From: Gammaproteobacteria bacterium
GTDB lineage: Bacteria > Pseudomonadota > Gammaproteobacteria > Steroidobacterales > SZUA-146
Reading direction: 5' to 3'
Assembly (NCBI GenBank): GCA_003228965.1
Contig: QIGP01000268.1
Span: 1-5,342, forward strand
DNA: 5,342 nucleotides
Positions 1 through 5,342 of the stretch are shown here, piece by piece (the first letter of the stretch is position 1; each line of letters begins with the position of its first letter). Below the pieces are notes generated by a model, which made no database searches, was not told where the DNA came from, and saw nothing but the letters and a program-made list of their open reading frames with translations. The position numbers and the translations under genes are program-made.

Positions 1-949
1 ACAGCTCCACCCGTGGATCGACCGCACGATATAGCACATCGGTAATCAACAACGTGAACACAAACATCACAGCCGTGAGTCCGACTACCGCTTTAAGAAT
101 AGGCTGGTCCCCTTGAGTGACAGCGTCATAAGTGATCTTACCTACGCCTGGAATGCCGAAGTAAGACTCCAGGATCAGGCTACCGCTAACAATCACGAGC
201 GGAATCGAAAACATTACACGAGTGATAATTGGAATGAGGCTGTTCTTAAGCACATTACGATAAAGCAGTCGCGCTGGACTAGTGCCATAGGCTCGTGCCG
301 TTCTTACGTGATCGCGATTGAGCTCTTCGACAAGAATGGCTCGATAGAAACGCGTGTTGTAACCAAGAGCAACGAACACGACAGCAAGCGTTGGTACCGT
401 GACGTAGTTTAAATAGCTCGCAAGAGAATAGACCTCCCACCCTCTGGAAGGAAACCAGTTCAGCCCCTGACTTGAACAAAAGATGAGCTGAAAGAAGATC
501 ACAACAATTAGAAAACTAATGCTCATCCCGACAACCGACGCACCCATGATGAACTTGTCGAGCCATCTCCCACGGTAGTAGGCGGCCACCAGAGCAAGCG
601 CGAGACCTAAGGCGTTTCCAATAACAAAACCCGGCGCCATTAAAGCCAAAGTTATCGGCAATGCCTTGGCCAGTTTCCGTGAGACCTTCTCACCAGAAGA
701 AATTGAGAGACCGAAATCGAGCGTCACCAGCTCTGTTAGGTAGTCAACGTACCTGACTAAAAATGGCTTGTCGTAACCTAGCTGTGCCCGGACCGATGTA
801 ATTTGTTCTGAAGTGGGATTTTTTCCTAAAAAATCGGATGTCTTGTCGGGACCAAAATAGACCATGAGCAAGAAGCTAATGAAAGTCACGCCCAGTATTA
901 ACGGAATTCCGCCAAGAATCTTGCGCACAGCAAATTTTAATAAACCCAT
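1..949 (-). CDS. Opp/Dpp-type ABC transporter permease, B subunit (3' end cut by window edge)
   Basis: Inner-membrane channel subunit of a peptide-class ABC importer. The frame is open from an ATG at 949 to the left edge, giving 316 residues without a stop. Hydrophobic segments lie near residues 11-31, 98-123, 135-157, 182-196, 238-258 and 285-305, matching the six-helix DppB/OppB plan. The N-terminal region has the family's periplasmic stretch ending in LGYDKPFLVRYVDYL (57-71). The cytoplasmic EAA loop that contacts the ATPase is clear at about 213-243, with RTARAYGTSPARLLYRN and its conserved glycine at 222. The visible sequence ends in DPRVEL, close to the usual C-terminal DPR motif of the family, so only a few residues should be missing. 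An in-frame TAA twelve bases after the upstream gene's stop rules out a longer start. The Shine-Dalgarno is poor (only a GGG run), so translational coupling to the binding protein 24 bases upstream is likely. The substrate cannot be read from the sequence. Confidence 0.93.
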   Translation of the reverse strand, partial: MGLLKFAVRKILGGIPLILGVTFISFLLMVYFGPDKTSDFLGKNPTSEQITSVRAQLGYDKPFLVRYVDYLTELVTLDFGLSISSGEKVSRKLAKALPITLALMAPGFVIGNALGLALALVAAYYRGRWLDKFIMGASVVGMSISFLIVVIFFQLIFCSSQGLNWFPSRGWEVYSLASYLNYVTVPTLAVVFVALGYNTRFYRAILVEELNRDHVRTARAYGTSPARLLYRNVLKNSLIPIITRVMFSIPLVIVSGSLILESYFGIPGVGKITYDAVTQGDQPILKAVVGLTAVMFVFTLLITDVLYRAVDPRVEL

Positions 950-973
950 TAGCCCGATACGCGCTTAATCAAA

Positions 974-2761
974 CTATCGCTCCTGAACAGGAACATCAAC
1001 GTAAGGAAAATAGAATCCGCTTACGAACGATCGGTCTGGATACGCGACAATGTTCTTATCCCAAAGAATGATAGTGGTTCGCGAAAGACCTGTCATCGAA
1101 ACGCAGTCATCAATAACCATCCGGTTCATACGTTGATATAGTTGAGTACGCTCATTCCCGGGCTGAAGGGTAGAGGCTTGCTCAAACAGTCGATCGTACT
1201 CAGGATTACGATAATTCGAATCGTTTGATCCTGGCGCTTCGTTCGGGCCATAGAACAACTGCAGCGTATTCTCCGCATCGGGGTAATCGAGAATCCACCC
1301 CTTGTTAATTATTGGCAGCTCAGAATTCCTCCAGGCCTTGACGATATCACCGAACGTCGCGTAACGCTTGAGCTCGATTTTCTCTCTCGGGTAGCCAATA
1401 TTGCCCATGAATCCGCGGAACTGTTCGTAGTACTGTGTTTGCAAAACCGATGAAGGTATGCCGTAAACTAGCTTGGGTAAGCTGTCAGCGTTCCAGCCAG
1501 CGTCAGTCAACAAGCGCTTCGCACCTTCAACATCCAATACGACACTTTCGTTTGACAGACTTTTGTCGAACTCCGGCACGGAGGGCGGAATGATCCCGGG
1601 GAAAATTTGTCCCAAATTTGAGTAGTAGCGACTGTTACGCTCTGTCCAGTCGAAGCCTTTGATTATGGCGCATCGCAAAGCAAAATTTTTCTCGTTTTGC
1701 ACTGGATCATCGACAACCCCAAAATCAGGGTCATCCAGGTTGAAATTGTGATAAACGAACCCTGACTCGAGAACCGCGACCATATTAAAGTTCTCTGCAA
1801 AATTTGCTTTAAGCCTCGCAGGTTTTGTGCTTATCAAGAACTGATCGTATACGGGCGAAGGTAAACGTGCCGTATGCAGCTCCCCACCTTTAGTCAACGA
1901 CGTAACCCGTGCCGTATCTTCAGCAATGAAATTGACTTCGACGCGATCGCTAATTGGGGTGGACTTTCCGGCAATCTTTTCGAAACCAAGACCGCCGTGA
2001 AGAGCTTCGTCATAGCCTTCATCGGCGAGTACTATTGGCTCCTGCCGGTAATTGGGGTTACGCACCATAACCGCGCGAGTGCTGTCAAAACTCAAAAGCT
2101 TGTAAGGGCCAGAGCCAACAGGTCGCGTCGACAGCTCGCGGCCGTAAGCCTCAACAGCTTCGCGGGAGACAACGCTCGCATAGCTTTGGGCCAAGGTATG
2201 TACGAGCTGGGGATAAGGTTTAACCAGGCGGATGACTAGCGTATGACTGTCGGTAGCCTGTAGGCCTGCGACCGGGACCGAGTAATCAGATCCGTTAGAC
2301 GCCCATTCATCCAAGCCATCGATGCGGTTCTTCCAAAACCAGGCGCCACTCGAAAGTGACTTCGGATCAAAGTGTCTCTGCAACGAGTAGATCACATCGG
2401 TTGCGACGACCTCTCTACCCGTGCCACCCTCGAACACTTCGTCGTCGATAAAGCGCACGCCTTTCTTTAGCCTGATTGTATAGGTTAATCCATCGCTCGA
2501 GACTTCCGGCATGGAAGTGGCAAGTCGCGGCTTAAGTTCGTACGGCCGTGCAAGATATTTGTAGCTGTAGAGAGTGTCATACAAATTTATAACCAGATGG
2601 TTCTGGTATATCGTCGCTGAGTGCGCAGGATCAAGGTCATTCGGAGTTTGATCAAGAGCCACTTTGTATACTTTTAAACCGGCTCTATCGGGGGCTTCGC
2701 TGCCGCAAGCGCCAACCAATGCGCACAAGGCACACACTAGAAGAAATCGTTGTAAAAACAT
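974..2761 (-). CDS. Lipoprotein substrate-binding protein of a peptide-class ABC transporter (SBP family 5)
   Basis: Captures the substrate, probably a peptide or similar solute, outside the inner membrane and hands it to the permease encoded next. The chosen start gives 595 residues. It opens with a lipoprotein signal peptide, MFLQRFLLVCALCALVGAC, with lipobox VGA-Cys19. Family 5 (SBP_bac_5) marks follow in order: a QNHLVINLYDTLY block near the N-terminus, DGLTYTIRLKKGVRF (90-104), PVGSGPYKL (214-222), an ALRCAIIKGFDW block around Cys364, and GWILDYPDAENTLQLFYGPN (488-507) followed by the NYRNPEYDRLFEQA block. It is longer than typical OppA/DppA (about 535-545 residues). An ATG at 2893 would add 44 residues, but that extension is unlike a signal peptide and would bury the real one, while GGAG sits 7 bases before the 2761 ATG. 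It is the first gene of the leftward operon visible here. The residue after the lipid-bearing cysteine is glycine rather than aspartate. Substrate unknown. Confidence 0.94.
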   Translation of the reverse strand: MFLQRFLLVCALCALVGACGSEAPDRAGLKVYKVALDQTPNDLDPAHSATIYQNHLVINLYDTLYSYKYLARPYELKPRLATSMPEVSSDGLTYTIRLKKGVRFIDDEVFEGGTGREVVATDVIYSLQRHFDPKSLSSGAWFWKNRIDGLDEWASNGSDYSVPVAGLQATDSHTLVIRLVKPYPQLVHTLAQSYASVVSREAVEAYGRELSTRPVGSGPYKLLSFDSTRAVMVRNPNYRQEPIVLADEGYDEALHGGLGFEKIAGKSTPISDRVEVNFIAEDTARVTSLTKGGELHTARLPSPVYDQFLISTKPARLKANFAENFNMVAVLESGFVYHNFNLDDPDFGVVDDPVQNEKNFALRCAIIKGFDWTERNSRYYSNLGQIFPGIIPPSVPEFDKSLSNESVVLDVEGAKRLLTDAGWNADSLPKLVYGIPSSVLQTQYYEQFRGFMGNIGYPREKIELKRYATFGDIVKAWRNSELPIINKGWILDYPDAENTLQLFYGPNEAPGSNDSNYRNPEYDRLFEQASTLQPGNERTQLYQRMNRMVIDDCVSMTGLSRTTIILWDKNIVAYPDRSFVSGFYFPYVDVPVQER

Positions 2762-2768
2762 GTCGAGA

Positions 2769-2772
2769 CTCC
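2769..2772 (-). promoter_or_regulatory. Ribosome binding site that fixes the binding-protein start
   Basis: GGAG on the minus strand, separated by seven bases from the ATG at 2761. It decides between this start, which places the lipoprotein signal peptide at the very N-terminus, and the longer frame from 2893. Confidence 0.75.
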
Positions 2773-2857
2773 ACACGCATTCTACGCTTCCAAGCGGCTG
2801 GAAAGCACACTGAACACAGTTACAGTTGGATGATTTTATTAAACTTTTAGAAGCGCT

Positions 2858-2886
2858 AGAGTAACCCATGCCCAAGCAGGCAACAA
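2858..2886 (-). promoter_or_regulatory. Weak candidate promoter for the transporter operon
   Basis: On the minus strand TTGTTG (2886-2881) and TACTCT (2863-2858) are separated by 17 bases. Each matches the sigma-70 consensus at three of six positions, including TTG and the key T-A...T positions. Transcription from here would give a leader of roughly 90 bases. An AT-rich TAAAAT (2838-2833) is an alternative -10 element, but it lacks a good -35 partner. Inferred from consensus only. Confidence 0.2.
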
Positions 2887-2983
2887 CTTTCAAATAGCGC
2901 AGCTCTCACCCTGTCCTGGGGCACATTTATCAATAGATTTCAGTATGTTATTTCCGTCACGCGGACAGTCTTACCACTGCCAG

Positions 2984-3012
2984 GTGAATGTACCAACAGG
3001 TATTGAGATAAT
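2984..3012 (+). promoter_or_regulatory. Weak candidate promoter for the glycosyltransferase gene
   Basis: GATAAT (3007-3012) matches the sigma-70 -10 box at five of six positions. Seventeen bases upstream is GTGAAT (2984-2989), a poor -35 box with three matches. A start near 3019 would give a leader of about 34 bases before the ATG at 3053 and would exclude the longer frame starting at 2945. Consensus matching only. Confidence 0.25.
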
Positions 3013-3052
3013 TTGCTATCGTCGCGTCTCTAGTCACTGCGGTCAGCGCTCT

Positions 3053-4120
3053 ATGAAAGTACTCATCGTCACGGACACATTCCCGACGCCGGACCGACCT
3101 TCGGCGGGTATATTTGTGCGCCATCAGTACCGCTTCTTCAGCAGTCACGCTACGGACGACGAGACGTTTGACTTATTCAAAGTGCGCACCCACACACGAG
3201 GTAAGCGGCATTCGCTGCTGCGTCGTTTTTGGTCGTCACTGAAGTTTATCCCATATTATTTTCGGCGCTACGACATTGTGCATGTGCACTCTATTTCTTC
3301 ACTTATGCATGCCGCCAGACTGTACCGTTTCTTCCATCCCCGTTCGCGACTGATTTTGTCGATTCACGGCAGTAGTATTCGCCAGTTCGACCAACATACC
3401 AAGCGCGCTCGAAAACGTTTCACCAAGTCAGCGCAAAGCTTCGACAAGGTTGTTATTGCCGCCGAATCCTTGCAGCCGGTGATCAAAAAGGAACTGGGCA
3501 TTTCCAATGCGCAGGTAATTTGCGCAGGCGCCGATGACTTGCGTTTTCACACAAGTGAAAAGATCGCCAAAGAGTTCGATTTCATTTTCGTTGGCTCGTT
3601 TAGCAGCCACAAAGGGGCTGACATACTTTTAGCGGCTCTCAACATGCTTGAAAATCAGGAGCTCAAAGTCTGTTTTGTTGGTAATGGTGAATTGGAAGAC
3701 GAGCTCAAACGTGCGGGCCACCACCTCGACATTCAGGTTTTCGTAGATGTACCACAAACGCGGCTACGGCAGCTCTATAGCGCTTCTCGGTTTTTGGTTT
3801 TTCCAGCCAGAGGCGAGAGTTTTGGTTTAGTGGTTACTGAAGCAATGTATTGCGGCGTACCCGCAATTGTTCATGCCGAAAGCGCGGCCAACGAACAGGT
3901 TACTCACCAGTTAAACGGACTCACCTACAAACCCAACACGCCTGAACAGCTCAGTCGCACACTCGCCGCCGCGGCTAAAATGGACTCTGATCGATACCTT
4001 GAAATGGCCGGCCACGCGTCTCAGTCCAACCTGGAATTCAGCCTGAGTCGGGTAGGCACTCAACTCATGCAGCTGTACCGGCAGCTAAGCTCTGAACAAG
4101 ACCTGGCCAAACGCGGCTAG
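3053..4120 (+). CDS. Glycosyltransferase family 4 (GT-B fold) protein
   Basis: Predicted cytoplasmic, retaining glycosyltransferase that moves a sugar from a nucleotide-sugar donor to an acceptor, as in cell-surface polysaccharide, glycolipid or glycan synthesis; donor and acceptor are not readable here. The 355 residues fit GT4. The N-terminal Rossmann domain begins MKVLIVTDTFPTPDRPSAGIFV with the usual glycine-containing loop, then DIVHVHS (74-80) and SIHGSS (103-108). The C-terminal donor-binding domain starts near FIFVGSFSSHKG (177-188), continues with CFVGNGELEDEL (207-218), and carries the E-x7-E motif, Glu255 and Glu263, in RGESFGLVVTEAM. The arginine common in the VGR...KG motif is Ser182 here, though Lys187 is kept. 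The ATG at 3053 was chosen because the family's N-terminus starts exactly there; the 36 extra residues possible from 2945 show no homology-like features. There is no clear Shine-Dalgarno. No other glycan gene is in view, so it looks like a stand-alone unit converging on the vWA gene. Confidence 0.9.
   Translation: MKVLIVTDTFPTPDRPSAGIFVRHQYRFFSSHATDDETFDLFKVRTHTRGKRHSLLRRFWSSLKFIPYYFRRYDIVHVHSISSLMHAARLYRFFHPRSRLILSIHGSSIRQFDQHTKRARKRFTKSAQSFDKVVIAAESLQPVIKKELGISNAQVICAGADDLRFHTSEKIAKEFDFIFVGSFSSHKGADILLAALNMLENQELKVCFVGNGELEDELKRAGHHLDIQVFVDVPQTRLRQLYSASRFLVFPARGESFGLVVTEAMYCGVPAIVHAESAANEQVTHQLNGLTYKPNTPEQLSRTLAAAAKMDSDRYLEMAGHASQSNLEFSLSRVGTQLMQLYRQLSSEQDLAKRG
4117..4120. other. Convergent 4-base gene overlap sharing a CTAG palindrome
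   Basis: The glycosyltransferase stop (TAG, 4118-4120) and the vWA-gene stop (TAG on the minus strand, 4119-4117) are both read from the same CTAG, itself inside GCTAGC (4116-4121). No room is left for an intergenic terminator, and I see no GC-rich hairpin with a T-run within the ends of either gene. Confidence 0.95.
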
Positions 4121-5118
4121 CGAAAGCTCTCAAGACCAACAAATGTCCCTTCATTGCGCTCGCACAATGCGCGCATAAGAATTGCAAAGCGAATTCCGGT
4201 GCGTTGAATACTGGGATTTTGTGCGAACAACACCGGGAACCCCACTCCGTGTATTCGTACGCGTCGTCGCCCGGACGAGTCTTTGCGCTTAATGATGTCC
4301 ACCTTGTCTATTACCGCCTGAATGGAGCCACCGGTGAACTCGTCGCCAAAAACGTACAAACTAATTTTCTTATCGGGCGCATAGAACGTATTGATCGCCT
4401 TCGTAATACCCTCGACAGGACTACTATTGCTAAACGCATTCCAGCTACGCATACGCTGCACAATGGCTTTGCGCCGGGCCGGCGTGTCGGGAATCCACTC
4501 GCCGGCGTAACGACTAAACATATAGTTGCCCATGTCGTTCATTACCTGAATGCCTTTCACTTCAGGATAGACTTCCAAAGTCTCTTCCATTTTGCGTACG
4601 GCCATTGTCCAGGCGTAGTTATACATACTCCCGGACGTGTCAATTATAAAAATAATGTACTCGCTGTCCACAGGAATACCGGCGACTAAGTCACTGTTGT
4701 TCGCTTTGGTAATTTGCGTAACTTGCAGCCTCTGCATTTCCTCAGACAGTTCCTGCTGAGCACTCGACAATTTGCCCGCAATGATATTCGCAACTGACGA
4801 ATCGGTAGATGACGCGGCAAACGCCCCCTCAATGTCAGACATGTCGCCCTGAAGTCTGGCAAGCCTGAGTCGGTCGCGAGAAAACTGTTCGCGTTTTTGC
4901 GAAAGAGTACGACTCACGGTCTTCACTTCACCGCGAATTTCAAACAACTCTGCCTGTAGCGCCCGCACTTTACCTTCGTAGTCGATAGTAGATTCTTCCA
5001 ACACTATCGGCTCCGTGACTTTAACAATGACCAACAGAAGAATAATTGCGCCAAAGCCACAAGCAATCGTGTCCAAAAAGCTCAGACTAATTCCTTCTAT
5101 TTCGCGTCTTGATTTCAT
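4117..5118 (-). CDS. Membrane-anchored von Willebrand factor A domain protein with ExbD/TolR-like N-terminus
   Basis: A 333-residue protein of unknown role. After a short charged N-terminus (MKSRREIEG) comes one membrane helix, about residues 14-34, within SLSFLDTIACGFGAIILL; Asp16 lies at its start, the cytoplasmic side by the positive-inside rule. Residues 41-135 are rich in charged and heptad-like positions (RALQAELFEIRGEV; SSAQQELSEEMQRLQ) and probably form an extracytoplasmic coiled coil, broken by a serine-rich stretch near 100-110. The vWA domain fills about 153-333: the MIDAS motif DTSGS is Asp160, Ser162, Ser164; the third loop is probably Ser232/Ser233 before PVEGI; the fourth is Asp259 in YVFGDEF. 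It therefore looks competent to bind a divalent metal and a protein partner. The end, ALCERNEGTFVGL, is typical of vWA C-termini. AGGA lies six bases before the ATG, and 20 bases separate it from the upstream gene, implying one operon. The helix with its aspartate recalls ExbD/TolR/MotB subunits; that link is inference. Confidence 0.88.
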   Translation of the reverse strand: MKSRREIEGISLSFLDTIACGFGAIILLLVIVKVTEPIVLEESTIDYEGKVRALQAELFEIRGEVKTVSRTLSQKREQFSRDRLRLARLQGDMSDIEGAFAASSTDSSVANIIAGKLSSAQQELSEEMQRLQVTQITKANNSDLVAGIPVDSEYIIFIIDTSGSMYNYAWTMAVRKMEETLEVYPEVKGIQVMNDMGNYMFSRYAGEWIPDTPARRKAIVQRMRSWNAFSNSSPVEGITKAINTFYAPDKKISLYVFGDEFTGGSIQAVIDKVDIIKRKDSSGRRRVRIHGVGFPVLFAQNPSIQRTGIRFAILMRALCERNEGTFVGLESFR

Positions 5119-5124
5119 CGCTGT

Positions 5125-5128
5125 TCCT
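5125..5128 (-). promoter_or_regulatory. Ribosome binding site of the vWA gene
   Basis: AGGA on the minus strand, six bases before the ATG at 5118, inside the 20-base gap after the upstream gene's TAA. It supports this start, which also puts the membrane helix close to the N-terminus. Confidence 0.65.
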
Positions 5129-5138
5129 GCATTGCGGG

Positions 5139-5342
5139 TTAGGGCCAGTCGCGCGCCGGACTAATGAACGAACCGGCTGTAATCTGAGCCAGGCGCCAGT
5201 AACTTGGCGCAGCCTCAGGATCACCTTCCATAGGAAACAAAATAACGTTCACAGGAATTCCTGGAATCAGATTATTGACCGCACGTTCATAGTGCCTCTT
5301 ACGCACACGCCCGGAGGCAGTCTTACGCAAAGGTGGATTTTC
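5139..5342 (-). CDS. C-terminal fragment of a probable vWA-domain protein (5' part beyond window edge)
   Basis: Only the last 67 residues and the TAA stop are in the window; the frame is open to the right edge, so the true start lies outside. The visible part has a basic stretch (RKTASGRVRKRHYERAV), then a predicted buried strand (IPVNVILFPMEGDPEAAP), a helix (SYWRLAQITAGSF) and a short tail ending in ISPARDWP. The strand-helix-GSF pattern parallels the end of the downstream vWA protein (RIHGVGFP, then a helix, then EGTFVGL). It matches how vWA domains usually close, with a LA..TGG.F-type motif, here LAQITAGSF. The MIDAS residues would be upstream and cannot be checked. The short gap to the next gene suggests co-transcription and joint function. 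It could instead be another Rossmann-like protein with a similar end. Confidence 0.6.
   Translation of the reverse strand, partial: ENPPLRKTASGRVRKRHYERAVNNLIPGIPVNVILFPMEGDPEAAPSYWRLAQITAGSFISPARDWP

Larger units (their letters stand above)
2762..3052. other. Divergent intergenic region, no convincing gene
   Basis: These 291 bases separate the leftward transporter operon from the rightward glycosyltransferase gene and must hold the promoter of each. Two open frames continue into it (minus strand from 2893, plus strand from 2945), but both are only unsupported N-terminal extensions of the flanking genes. There is an AT-rich patch at 2832-2849. Small inverted repeats occur, for example ACTG/CAGT at 2809-2820 with a four-base gap, and TGCC/GGCA at 2869-2882, but all have arms of four or five bases and are compatible with chance. 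I see no tRNA, riboswitch or strong terminator hairpin. Confidence 0.7.

Noticed and set aside
113..412. Plus-strand open frame of 99 codons
   Set aside because: It lies opposite the permease, which has strong family motifs across the same bases, and the product resembles no protein.
279..479. Minus-strand open frame of 66 codons
   Set aside because: Alternative frame inside the permease gene, without its own start signal or recognisable content.
1874..2239. Plus-strand open frame of 121 codons
   Set aside because: Antisense to the well-supported binding-protein gene; no protein-like features.
2869..2882. Short inverted repeat TGCC/GGCA as a terminator or operator
   Set aside because: Four-base arms with no T-run; such repeats are expected by chance in a region of this size.
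2945..3052. N-terminal extension of the glycosyltransferase
   Set aside because: The 36 extra residues carry no domain or signal features, and the GT4 N-terminus begins exactly at the 3053 ATG.
2957..3148. Minus-strand open frame of 63 codons
   Set aside because: Overlaps the start of the glycosyltransferase on the opposite strand and has no recognisable features.
3428..3610. Minus-strand open frame of 60 codons
   Set aside because: Antisense shadow of the glycosyltransferase.
4204..4689. Plus-strand open frame of 161 codons
   Set aside because: Long, but antisense to the vWA domain, whose MIDAS motif and strand pattern are clear; the product is not protein-like.
5116..5132. Upstream ATG at 5132 as an alternative vWA start
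   Set aside because: Out of frame with the vWA gene and closed after five codons by a TGA overlapping the true start.

Overview
The window holds five protein-coding genes, two of them cut by the window edges, and no RNA gene, mobile element, CRISPR array or long repeat that I could find. The two lipid- and peptide-transport-like genes, the lipoprotein signal peptide with a lipobox, the Shine-Dalgarno sequences and the protein sequences themselves suggest a Gram-negative bacterium, probably a gammaproteobacterium, with base composition near half G+C. I cannot name the genus.

Left part (1-2761, minus strand): an ABC importer operon of the oligopeptide/dipeptide/nickel (Opp/Dpp) class. A large lipoprotein substrate-binding protein (974-2761) is followed 24 bases later by a DppB/OppB-type permease (949 down to the left edge, missing only its extreme C-terminus). 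The second permease and the ATPase(s) would be expected beyond the left edge.

Middle (2762-3052): a 291-base divergent intergenic region without a convincing gene. It should carry the promoters for the transporter operon (leftward) and for a single glycosyltransferase gene (rightward). It is followed by a GT4-family glycosyltransferase (3053-4120, plus strand) whose partners are not visible.

Right part (4117-5342, minus strand): an operon entering from the right edge. First comes the C-terminal end of a protein that is probably a von Willebrand factor A (vWA) protein (5139-5342), then, 20 bases later, a membrane-anchored vWA protein (4117-5118). The latter has an N-terminal membrane helix with an embedded aspartate, a coiled-coil linker and a complete-looking MIDAS metal site. 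Its N-terminus resembles the ExbD/TolR/MotB subunits of proton-driven motors, which makes this the most interesting part of the window. The glycosyltransferase and the vWA gene converge and overlap by 4 bases, their two TAG stops sharing one CTAG palindrome.

The three units (transporter, glycosyltransferase, vWA pair) show no obvious functional link with each other; the window looks like a junction of three independent transcription units.
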